Source of the DNA: Prorocentrum cordatum
Taxonomy: Eukaryota; Sar; Dinophyceae; Prorocentrales; Prorocentraceae
Direction: 5' to 3'
NCBI GenBank assembly: GCA_963575745.1
Contig: CAUYUJ010011170.1
Span: 95,001 to 159,000 of the forward strand
Length of the DNA stretch: 64,000 nt
The notes beneath the pieces are model-generated. The model saw only the letters and a list, made by a program, of their open reading frames with translations. It was not told the origin of the DNA and did not search any database. This document shows positions 38,756 to 47,980 of the stretch, in pieces. Every line of letters begins with the position of its first letter. Position 1 is the stretch's first letter. Both the position numbers and the translations under genes were made by a program.

Positions 38756-41700
38756 TGGCTGGATCTTTCTACCTGGTCAGATACCGCGTGCCTGGGCCCA
38801 TTCTCTCCCATGAGAGGTTGACGTTGGGCGAGAGGGGTGCGCTGTCCTACATCTTGACTCCCGATGGCGACAGCTACGATGAGGGCAGTGCGCCGACGCC
38901 GGACATCGCCGAGGTCATCAGGCTCGTCGGCCAGGGCGGCGTTCCAGCTGGCATTGGTGGAGCTCACGTGCATCGGTTTCGGCGGCTTCCGACTGCTGAT
39001 GAGGCTTGGGTTGCAATCGGGCGCGGAGTCGCGGCGGGCTTTCCGCGGCCAGCTGGCATTACCCTCAACCTCGAGCTCGCTGCTGGAAACGTGCTCGGGG
39101 TGGCTGCCGGCGCCCACCCCCTTGTCGACCCGGGCGCACCTGCCGCAGCCCCCGCTGCCGTGGCTGCTGGTGGCGCCCCAGTGCTGGACGGGGGAGTCGG
39201 CGCCTTGGTCGCTGCCCTTGGCGGCGCTGCACCCCCTCTTGCCGGCCCTGGCGCCGGAGCGCCTCCCGCGGCCGCGCCGGCGGTCCCTGGGGCCTTGGCG
39301 GTGCCTCCGCCAGCCCCCGCGGCTGCTGCTGCTCCGGCCGCTGCCCCTGTGGCGCCCGTCGTGGCGCAGCCCGTCCTGGCGCCTGCGCCTGGGCCCCCGG
39401 CCGCTGGCGCTGGCGCGGCCCCTCCCGACCCGCGGGACTTCTTCGACATGCTGGGGCAGCGGCGCATCGAGTTCTGGGGGGGCGTGCTCAGGTTGGTCGA
39501 GCATCCCTGGCCAGACTGGAGGCTCTCCGGGCCCAGGACGCGCCTCTGGGTCTGCAGATTCATCTGCGAGAACGGGGGGGCGCCTCTCGGGCGGCATCAG
39601 ATGTTCTAGACGACTTTCCGCTTTACCGACTCGGACGTCGGCGTCGTGGAACATGAGGAGCGCTGCCACATCTTGCAGGAGGGGGTCTGCTACGACCAGC
39701 TCAACGTTGCTTCGCTGGCCTCCTTCGAGGCCGTCAGCCGGTCTCTCCAGGTGCAGGAGAGGAGGTGCCGGCACCGCCTGAACGACGAGAACGATGACGA
39801 GGGCTATGACCGGCACCTCTTCCTCGGGAACCAGCACTCCCGGGGGAGCCTGTTTGCCCGTTGCTGCAGTCCTTCGCGGCCGCAGAACTGTCCCGCGATG
39901 CCGCGCTTGCCAAGGGGCGCCGCAAGGCGCGCGGGGAACGAGCCCTCCCGAAGCCCTCCGCCAAGAAGCCTGGCAAGAAGGGCCAGCGAGGGCAAGGTGG
40001 CGATGCTTGATCGCCCCGCGGCGGGGATCTTGGGCGCCCCCGCCGCTCTACCAGCCCACGGCGCTCTCCGCCCCTCTCCGGCAATGGAGGAGGCCCGCCA
40101 GCGCGACCTCTTCCCGCTGCCCGCCCTGGAGCTTGAGACCCACAATTTTGACAGGGCCCCTGTCAGCCGCTGCGTTGCCCGCCGCCGCCTTCGCGCTGCC
40201 CATGCTGATCGCTGGGCTGCCGAGGGCGTGGACGCGTTGAATGACGTGTACGGCAGTTTTGTTTCCAGCTCCGGCGTCAGCCTCAATGCAGGTCAGCGGT
40301 TGGCCCTGGATCACTTTCGCCGCAGCTATCGACGTGTCGGTCAACCTCCTGCAGACCTCCTTTCAGGACAGGGAGCCCTTAGCGCGCTCCTGTCAGGCGC
40401 GCCCGGCTACACCAGTGGTGGCGGGCCCGTCGCCGCCTATGACGGCGACGAGATCGCCTGGCCTTCCATTTCCAGCGATCCCATCCCATTGACCGACTTG
40501 CTTGGCGAAGTGGACGCCTCGTGGCTTAGGGATTGGAAGGGGCACGTGCTACGACCGTCTCAGGCTGCTCGGGGCCTCCGCGCGGAGGCCTGCCCTCGGG
40601 GCGCATGCGTCGACCCGGTGCTGAAGCGCAACGCACGTGAATACGCTACCTTTCTGAGAGAGGCCTGGCGCCGTGGGATGCTGACTTGGAAGCGTGGGCA
40701 CGGCGGCGACCTCGGATTGCTTTTCGTCAGGCGCAAAGACGAACGCCTTCGGATCATCTTCGACACGCGGGTCATCAACTGTGACTTCGCGCCTGCCCCT
40801 TCGACGCGCTTGCCTACTCCTTCGGCTTTCGGCGCGCTGGAGGCGGATCAGAAGGTCTTCATCGCCTCGGGAGACTTGGAGGCGGTTTTCTATCACATGC
40901 TGGTTCCGCCTGACATGGTCGGGCGCTTCTCCTTGCCGAGCCTGGGCGCGGGGCTGCTGCTGAACTGCGGGGTCTCCGACTTGCCAGCTGGCGCGGGGCA
41001 GCCGATCGCGCCGTGTCTGCGCGTGCTGCCCATGGGCTTTTCGTGGGCCCTCCACCTGTGCCAGGGCGCCCTTCGGCGCGGCATCAGCCTCGGCGGCTTC
41101 CCGGCGAGCAGCCTCATCGAGGACGGTCAGCCCGGGCGGCAGGCGCGGCATGGAGAGCCCCCTGTGGCCGCTGGCTACGTGGGCAACTTCTTCGCGATGG
41201 GCGCGGATGCCAGTAGCACGGACCGCCACTGCGACAGCGTGCGCTTCCAGCTGGAGAAGCCGGGACTCGTTGTGCGCGACCGGGAGCCGGCCAGCCACGA
41301 CGCGGAGTTCCTGGGCCTCAGCCTCTCGGAGGGTCGTTTCTTGGCAGTCCGGCCCAAGTGCTTGTGGCGCCTGCGGCTGTCGATCGAGAAGCTCCTCCGC
41401 GTTGGTAGCAGCGGGTTGCTCATGAAGGTATTGCTTGGCCATGTCACTTGGTCGGCGCTGCTCAGGCGCGAGGCGCTGCGCCTGTTGCAGGCGTCGTGCG
41501 CTGTCGCCGCCAAGGCCGGCAGCCAGCCTATAGCGCTGTGGCGCTCGGTGCGTGAGGAGCTGTGGCGCGTGAGGTGCCTTCTTCCTCTTCTGCAGGCCGT
41601 CGCGCTCGCTGGCTGGCATGGGCAGGTGGTTGCGTCCGACGCGTCTGAGTTCGGGCTCGGGCTCGCGCGGCGGCGGCTCCCGACTGACCGAGTCACGGAG

Positions 41701-41760
41701 CTTGGGCGTCAGTCCGAGCGTTGGCGATTATCGAGTCGAGGGTGGTTCGCGAGCCCGTGA
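38755..41760 (+). pseudogene. Gag-like plus reverse transcriptase frame, one TAG
   Basis: One frame broken only by TAG at 39607-39609. Before it, the product begins with SFYLVRYRVPGPILSHERL and then has a long Ala/Pro-rich linker. After it, EEGVCYDQLNVASL leads into the RT (about 40600-41400): FVRRKDERLRIIFDTRVIN, ASGDLEAVFYHMLVP, LPMGFSWALHLCQ and AGYVGNFFAMG, in the style of DIRS/Ngaro RTs. The active-site box normally reads YVDN/YVDD; here Gly replaces the first catalytic Asp (about 41172-41190), which should abolish polymerisation. RNase H begins with VVASDASEFGLG (41633) before the frame ends; it continues in the next register. Confidence 0.8.
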
Positions 41761-42320
41761 GCGAGCGCTGCGTCGCCTCGACCCCTCGTCACCTCCTCTG
41801 CCTAGCTCTTCATCGTCTACATCTCTTGGAGGCCCCTTCCTGAACGTTTCGGATGCCGTCTTCGACGATATTCCTGGAGATGTTCTGGAGGCTTCGTCTT
41901 GGGCTGGCGTGGCCGCGGTGCAGATCTCGGAGGGCCCCGACATCTTGGAGCTCGAGGGGGAGTCTCTGGTGTTAGCATTCCGTCATGCTTTTCGGAGTTC
42001 GCAGGCTTACGGTAAACGCCATGTCGCTCTGGTCGATAACCTGCCCCTGGCCCTTGCGGCCACCGAGGGGGGAGCACGGCCTCGTCATCTTAGAGGGCCT
42101 CTTCAGAAGCTAGCAGCTCTCAGCCTGGCCTCGGGATCTCGGGTCTACGTTCGGTGGATCGCCTCAGAGCTCAACCCCTCGGACCCGTACTCACGTGGGC
42201 TCAGAGGGTGGTTCTCGGGCGCGCGCCCTTTGCGCGCCCGGGCCGAGCCTTCTCCCGCTGCCGAGACTGGCGGCTCCGACAGCCCGACCGCCGATGGCGC
42301 GGCGAGCTCCCCGGGCCTCG
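41740..42320 (+). pseudogene. RNase H remainder, frameshifted
   Basis: The + frame beginning near 41740 reads LVLAFRHAFRSSQ, HVALVDNLPLALA, then VRWIASELNPSDPYSRG. This is the C-terminal half of a DIRS/Ngaro-type RNase H: an acidic DN motif and the W-S-E-x-N-P-x-D-x-x-S-R end. It is out of frame with the RT upstream, so a frameshift lies between about 41700 and 41760. Confidence 0.75.
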
Positions 42321-42329
42321 GGCGGCAGT

Positions 42330-43487
42330 CGGCAGTCGCAGGCGCGCGCCACGCTGGCGCGGAGCCTGCTGCAGGGCAGGGAGCCCATCACCGGGCTGAC
42401 TTCGTTGGAGCAGCTGGCGATCAAGGAGTCGACCGAGGAGCTCTGCCGTTCGGCGTGCCGCATGTTCACGGATCACTGCATCCTCTACCAGATCTCCTGG
42501 GCCACCCTCCGCGATCTTCCTCAACAGCCAGTTCCACTCTGGCGCGGCGGCGGCCGAGGGGAGCCAGCTGCTTGCCGCCCTGGCGCACTTCCTCCCGGAG
42601 GTTCGGCGCGCTGGCAAGTCGGGGCTCTCGCAGAGCTGGCGCGCGGCAGTGGCATGGGAGCGTCGGGTGCCCAGCTTCGCACGCTGCCCGCTGCCGCGAT
42701 CGGCGGCCTTCGCGATCGCGGGGGTCATGCTCGCCCTCGGCCAGTCGCGGATGGCGCTGTGGATCATGGTGTCGTTCGTGTGCTACCTCCGCCCGTGCGG
42801 GTGCTTCACGCTGAAGGCGCAGCACTTGGTGGCTCCTTCCGCCAAGGCGGGGCCCGCCTACCAGGCGCGGGGCTCCTGCTCCACGACGTGGCGGAGGCCC
42901 AGCCGGGCAAGACGGGCCTTTTCGAGGAGTCGGTGCTCGTGGACCTGGACGCGTGGCTCAACCCGCTGCTCGAGGCGCTCTCGATGGCGACGCCGGCCGG
43001 GCAGCTACTGCGGGCTTTCAGCCCTGCGGATCTCCGCAAGGTGTTCGTCCAGGCCGCGTCGCTGCTGGGCTTGGACAGCCTCGGGCCTCACCTTTATTCC
43101 CTCAGGCACGGCGGGGCGTCGGACGACTTCCTGTCCAATCGGAGGGCAGTGGAGCAGGCCCGGCGCCGTGGACGCTAGAAGGCAGCCTCGTCGATGGCCA
43201 GGTACGCCAAGGAGTCCAAGCTGCTGCGCGAGATCGGCCTCGCCCCGAACAGCACTTTCTTGTTCGGGACCCTCGTGGAACAGAACTTCCAGGATCTCGT
43301 GGGCAGCGGCTTCATCCACGCGGGGATCATCAACCAGGTGCCCGACCCGCTAAAGCTGCACATCACACGCCTGGCCACGGCGGCTGCTGCTGGTCCGACG
43401 AGTTTCGCCTCCCTGAGCTCCGCCCGAGCGGCGCGGAAGCGGCCAGCCGGCGCAGGCAGCGCGAGGCCGGCCGCTCGCCGCCGCTGA
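42330..43487 (+). pseudogene. Tyrosine recombinase, frameshifted and with TAG
   Basis: The domain is read across three register changes (near 42520 and 42880). Visible parts: TGLTSLEQLAIKEST, then SWRAAVAWERRVPSFARCPL, SYLRP-like VCYLRPCGCFTL holding the first catalytic Arg (about 42780), HLYSLRHGGASDDF with the His-x-x-Arg pair (about 43090), and the nucleophile Tyr in ARYAKESKLL (about 43197-43225). Between the last two, the usual RGRW is RGR-TAG (43174-43178), consistent with a TGG-to-TAG change. In Ngaro/DIRS elements this enzyme integrates the circular cDNA without target duplication. Confidence 0.82.
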
Positions 43488-44262
43488 GCCGCAATGCCGC
43501 CGGCATCCTGCGCCGGCTGCGGCAGGAGCTCCAGGTTGCCATGCAGAGGGCAACGCGGCGGCGCCACTGCGTCTTTCTGGAGTTGTTCGCCGGCTCGGCA
43601 GGGATTTCAAAGAAGCTGCGAGCGGCTGGCATGGGAACTTACTGGTGCGGTGTGTTGAGCGTCTCACCAAGGGGTGGATTAGCTCTGGCCTCGTGCTTGG
43701 CGTTTTCTTCGGCACGCCTTGTACGTCATGGTCTCAGGCGCTCCGGCAACCGCTGCGGAGCGTTGACGCCCCCATGGGCCTTGTTTCTCTTACTGACCAA
43801 CAACGTGCTCGTCTGACTTTGGGTAACGCTACGCTGTTCGTCACTTGCAGGCTCATAGACGTGTGCAGACGCGTTCGTGTGCCAGCCTTCCTGGAGAACC
43901 CAGACAGATCGTTGATGTGGCTGGCTCCTCGTCTGATCAGTCGGACTCGCGGCTCTGATTTTTCTAGCGCTCGTTTTCATCAGTGCCAATTCGGGGCGCC
44001 TTGGAAAAAGTGCACTCGTGTCCTTTCTTGGAATGGAGGTTGTCTCTCGCGACTGCAGCGCTGGTGTCACGCCAACGGCAAGATCTGTAGTAGAACTGGC
44101 CTGCAGCATCAGGAGCTCGCAGGCAGGGCTCCAGGTGGAAAGTACTGGACCGCCATTGCCGCTGCCTACCCACCTGCGCTCTCAAAAGCTATTGACACTT
44201 CAATGATAGAGGCTGCTGAATTTCTTAGGGTGTCGACGCTCTGGAACAGGTTTAAGCCTTGA
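43488..44262 (+). pseudogene. Cytosine-methyltransferase-like domain, frameshifted
   Basis: Motif I, FLELFAGSAGISKKL, is at about 43577-43620 in one frame. The rest is in another frame from about 43645: VFFGTPCTSWSQ (Pro-Cys motif IV), PAFLENPDRSLMW (ENP, motif VI-like), FHQCQFGAPWKKCT and the Tyr-Pro near the end. The Pro-Cys dipeptide points to the C5-cytosine group rather than the adenine methylases known from DIRS elements. It lies downstream of the recombinase, an unusual position. Target (DNA or RNA) is unknown, and the frameshift near 43640 makes this copy inactive. Confidence 0.72.
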
Positions 44263-44308
44263 GTTTTTGTTGCGGCCATCCTGGCCATTCGTTTTCCTGT
44301 TCGGGTCT

Positions 44309-44429
44309 GGGAGTCTTTCTGAGTTGCGCCTGAGCGCCTAATCATTTGCCGCTGTGAATGATGCGCCTTGCTCCAGACACGATAAAAACAGTCTCTGGCG
44401 ATCCCTGGGGGGCTGAAGGCTTAGTCTCT
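44309..44429 (+). repeat. Split direct repeat B1
   Basis: Matches B2 (44636-44757) at offset 327. Shared stretches include GAGCGCCTAATCATTTGCCG, CTCCAGACACGATAA and GGGGGGCTGAAGGCTTAGTC. Confidence 0.85.
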
Positions 44430-44517
44430 GGTTGCTTTCGACAAGCTGAAGTGACGCGTCTGTGCCCCGAGGTCTCGCCGCATCGACGCCTGCCGTCGAC
44501 GTGCCTGCTCAAGTCTT
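44429..44517 (+). repeat. Split direct repeat A2
   Basis: Internal partner of A1, joined directly to B1 on its left; about 118 bp of other sequence separate it from B2. Confidence 0.85.
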
Positions 44518-44635
44518 CCCTCCCTCCTCTCCCTTTTTCGCCTCGCCTCCCCTTTTTCGCTCCTGCTCGTCTTGCCCCCCTTCATCGGCTGGCCGCTCTC
44601 AGAAGGTCTAAGTTCACGTGCACGTTTTTGCTGAG

Positions 44636-44757
44636 GGGAGTCTCTCCGAGTTGCGCTTGAGCGCCTAATCATTTGCCGTTGTGAATGATGTGCCTTGCTC
44701 CAGACACGATAACAACCGTCTCTGGCGATTCCCGGGGGGCTGAAGGCTTAGTCTCTC
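44636..44757 (+). repeat. Split direct repeat B2 (element right end)
   Basis: Partner of B1. Similarity ends at CTTAGTCTCT, where a TA microsatellite starts. Confidence 0.85.
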
Positions 44758-44759
44758 TC

Positions 44760-44793
<34 letters not shown>

Positions 44794-44820
44794 TATTGTG
44801 TGTGTGTGTGCGTGTGTGAA
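44757..44820. repeat. (TA)n / (TG)n microsatellite
   Basis: TCTCTATATATA… then TGTGTGTGTG. Probably the other half of the microsatellite into which the tyrosine-recombinase element inserted. Confidence 0.85.
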
Positions 44821-44936
44821 TTTCGGGAAAGAAAGACATTCGCGCGGTGCTGAGGCGAGAGCGACATCTTGAAAAGTAGCTTGGCGGAGGGCCCAACAAT
44901 ATGCAGTTGCGGGCACCGTCGTTGCATGCACCGCCT

Positions 44937-46078
44937 TCGGACGAGCTCCCTATAGGGACACGAAAGTTGTGAGGGGTGCGCATGCGAACGCAGCCACTGG
45001 GGCCGTCGGTGGAGATCCCTATGGGGCCGCGAAACGTGTGAGTGGTGTGCCGAAATGGGCGCAGTGGGCGCATGCGAACTCACACTGGCGCCTTCGGTGG
45101 AGCTCCCGATGGGGCCACGAAGCGGGTGAACAGTGTGCCGGGAAAGGCGTTGGTGACGCATGCGGGCGGTGGCGCCGGGGCTTTCGTTGGAGTTACTTAT
45201 GGGGCCACGACGCGTGTCAAAAGTTGTGACGAAATGGGTGTGGCTGACGCATGCGAGCACAACCACTGGGACCTTCGGTGGAGTTCCCTACGGTACCACG
45301 AAAACGTGTGAGGGGTGTGCCGACATGGTGCGGCGCCGCCACGCGGTTGCGCCACAGAGACATTAGGTGGAACTCCTTCTGGGGCCACGAAAACGTGTGA
45401 GGGATGCCGACATGGTGCGGCGCCGCCATGCGCAGTTCGCCACTGGGACCTTAGGTGGAGCTAGCTCCCCATGGGGCCACGAAAACGTGTGAGGGGTGTG
45501 CCGACATGGTGCGGCGCCGCCATGCGCAGTTCGCCACTGGGACCTTAGGTGGAGCTAGCTCCCCATGGGGCCACGAAGCGTGTGAGGGGTGCCGACATGG
45601 TGCGGCGCCGCCATGCGCAGTTCGCCAGTGGGACCTTAGGTAGAGCTCTCTATGGGGCCACGAAACGTGTGACGGGTGTGCCATAATGGAGCGGCGCCGC
45701 CATGCGAATTGCACCAGTGGGACCTTCGGTGGAGCTCCCTATGGGGCCACGAAGCGTGTGAGGGGTGTGCCATAATGGAGCGGCGCCGCCATGCGAACTG
45801 CACCACTGGGTCCTTCGGTGGAGCTCCCGATGGGGCCACGAAGCGTGTGAGGCGTGTACCCAAATGGATCGGCGCCGCCATGCGGACTGCACCAGTGGGA
45901 CGTTAGGTGGAGCCCCCGATGGGGCCACGAAGCGTGTGAGGCGTGTACCAAAATGGAGCGGCGCCGCCATGCGGACTGCACCAGTGGGACGTTAGGTAGA
46001 GCCCCCGATGGGGCCACGAAACGTGTGAGGGGTGTGCCAAAATGGAGTGGCGCCGCCATGCGAACTGCGCCATGGAGG
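44937..46078 (+). repeat. 89-bp tandem array 2
   Basis: About thirteen units of the same family as array 1 (GGAGCTCCCTATGGGGCCAC, GGCGGCGCCGCC, CCACTGGGACCTTCGGT). The first units are the most diverged. A short GA-rich tract (46072-46100) and the conserved tail (46109-46152) follow. Confidence 0.9.
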
Positions 46079-46108
46079 AGGGGGAGGAGAAGAGGAGGGT
46101 CGCGGGGA

Positions 46109-46152
46109 CCGTCTCTTCAAAACGAGGACCCAACACCACAGGCAGGTTGGGA
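46109..46152 (+). repeat. Conserved tail of array 2
   Basis: TCTCTTCAAAACGAGGACCC then AACACCACAGG and GTTGGGA, as at 35049-35100. Confidence 0.8.
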
Positions 46153-46164
46153 AAAAAGGCCGCC

Positions 46165-46630
46165 CTCAATCTGTGAAGCTCCCGCAATTTGTTTAAACGA
46201 ATGCGCGCGGCGCTACGGCGAGAGCCACATTGTGAAAACGAGCCGCCGTCAATGCGTGAAACTCGTGCAAGCTGTTATGAGGAATCTGCGCGGCGCTAAA
46301 GCGAGAGCCACATTTTGAAAACAAGCCGCCCTAAGTCCGTGAAGTTCGTGCAAATGATCGAAACGAATGCGTGCGGCGCTAAGGCGAGAACCACATTTTA
46401 GAAGCAACCCGCCTTCCATCCGTGAAACTCTTGCACAGTTTTTAAAAGGAGTGCGCGCTGCGCTGAGGCGAGAGCCACATTTTGAAAACGAACAGCCCTC
46501 AATCCGTGAAACTCTGGCACAGGTTTTCAAACCAATGTGCGCGGTGCTGCGGCGAAAGCCACATTTTGAAATGGAGCCGCTCTCAATCCGTGAATATGTT
46601 TTTTGGGCTGTATGGCGCGGTGCGAAAGGC
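46165..46630 (+). repeat. 83-bp tandem array
   Basis: About five units with GCGCGGCGCTAAGGCGAGAG, then CCACATTTTGAAAACGA, GCCGCCCTCAATCCGTGAAA and CTCGTGCA. Unit starts are near 46199, 46281, 46364, 46447 and 46530. One isolated diverged unit occurs at 44826-44880, on the other side of array 2. Confidence 0.8.
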
Positions 46631-47400
46631 ATCGTTCGGCTAAAATCCCCCCTTGCGATTCTATCAATATCGACGCAGTGCTACTGATAACCCTGAGGGG
46701 GTCTTGGTTACTTTTTTAAGGTTGCCCCCCTGTTGGACGCCCTTGTCAGGAACGCCGCCCTCCGCTGCCACGAGCTGCGCATGAACGAGGACGGGGCTCC
46801 AGGGACCTCCATCGACCTTCAGAGACTTTGGGCCCCAAAGGCCGTGTGGTGACAGCCCGTCCGATCCGATCGAAACGCCGACGACGTCATAAGACGGTCC
46901 GTCATTCATCAGACGACTTCGGGACTTCGGGGTTCAGGGCTCGGGTCCTTGGAGAACTGCCCACCCACCCCGAAGTACTTTTGATTGACTGGACGCCCCA
47001 GGGGTTACCGACCCCACCCGCGGAGATTTTACTGTACTTGAATCGACACCACCATAGGATGCGAAACAAATCGAGGTAAATTCTCTGCGCGTTATGAGTA
47101 TGTGTTATCAACACGTATATGTGGGGCCCGGGCCTAAGGGGGCCTGGGGGGACCACGATCACATTTGTGAGGCCCGGGGTGGCCCGCTCTTGGGAGGCCT
47201 CGCCTCGCCTCCCAGAGGGATCCGACAGCCGCCCAGGCGGCCTAAGACGCCGCCGGGTCAACCCCAAGACGGCCTTCAGGGTTCGCGGACGGCTCAAGAT
47301 AGCCTCCAGACGCCTCCGCTTGGAGGCCTTTTGGGCCGTCCCGACCGGACGGAAGCTCGACAAAGTGATTCACGAAGACCAGTCAAAAGTGTGAGGAATG
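46631..47400. other. No gene seen
   Basis: Short overlapping frames only. The part 47180-47330 has a few CCAAGACGGCC-like words related to the 2.1-7.6 kb block. Confidence 0.5.
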
Positions 47401-47640
47401 TTAGCCAGTGTGGGCCTGGAACAGCTATTTGTTGCAATCCTTGCCGTGCTATCACGGTGGTGCAATCAATGTGGTGCAAGTTGGTGCAATCCATCTGGTG
47501 AAAGTTATGTGTTGCACAGCAATGCGAACCAATGCAAAGCAGTGCAAAACAACGCAAGGCAATAGAAAGCAATGTGGTGAACTACATAGCTTAGAATAGT
47601 AGTAGACTGAAGCATGATGCAAGTCTGTGCATAGCATGTT
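47400..47640. repeat. Degenerate GCAAT/TGGTGCAA repeats
   Basis: Irregular repetition of GTGCAATC, GGTGCAAG and, further on, AATGCAAAGCAGTGC-like words. No coding signal. Confidence 0.5.
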
Positions 47641-47684
47641 GTGCAGTGTGTAGCAGCGGTTGCGGCGTAACGGCGAAACCGGTC

Positions 47685-47705
47685 CCGCGACCGTCTTGGC
47701 TCAAG
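47685..47705 (+). promoter_or_regulatory. Dinoflagellate spliced-leader-like sequence
   Basis: Begins CCG and ends CTTGGCTCAAG; about 16 of 21 positions match the dinoflagellate spliced leader. It lies 73 nt before the primer-binding site, so it would sit in the LTR or leader of the element. Confidence 0.45.
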
Positions 47706-47778
47706 CATCCGAGCGTGGAGGAATAGAGCGCCCCCAGTCTTTCCCTCCCATCACTCCCGCGAGTTTCGTACTCGCGCA

Positions 47779-47794
47779 TGGTAGCGGAGCTGGC
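47779..47794 (+). promoter_or_regulatory. Primer-binding site of second copia-like element
   Basis: TGGTAGCGGAGCTGGC, identical to 7870-7885. Confidence 0.7.
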
Positions 47795-47980
47795 GGTTTG
47801 AATCCGCGGCTCCACCTAGGCAGCGGGCAGCTCCGCGCCTGGGACGGCCACTAGGCAGCGGTAGCCCCGCGCCTGGTCGCCTCCGCGACCTGCGGCAACC
47901 CCGCGGTCTGCGGCAGTGCATGCCCAGCAAGCGCGGCGGGCGTTCCATCGGCGCTCGAGAGCGTCGTGCTGGCCGGAACG

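Larger units (their letters stand above)
38089..44757 (+). mobile_element. Decayed Ngaro/PAT-like tyrosine-recombinase retrotransposon
   Basis: Split direct repeats in the order A1 (38089-38177), ORFs, B1 (44309-44429), A2 (44429-44517), B2 (44636-44757) are the hallmark of Ngaro/PAT-type elements. The coding order is Gag-like, RT, RNase H, tyrosine recombinase, methyltransferase-like. The flanks are TA/CA microsatellite (38060-38088) and a TA tract (44758 on), so the insertion lies in a microsatellite. Two in-frame stops and at least four frameshifts indicate a dead copy. Confidence 0.85.

Noticed and set aside
47755-47818. tRNA-like fold (CGCGAG-TTTCGTA-CTCGCG stem-loop plus GCGG-TTTGAAT-CCGC arm)
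   Set aside because: No matching acceptor stem or D-arm, a U at the position after the anticodon, and overlap with the retroelement primer-binding site. The arms are probably coincidental or a degraded tRNA-derived piece.
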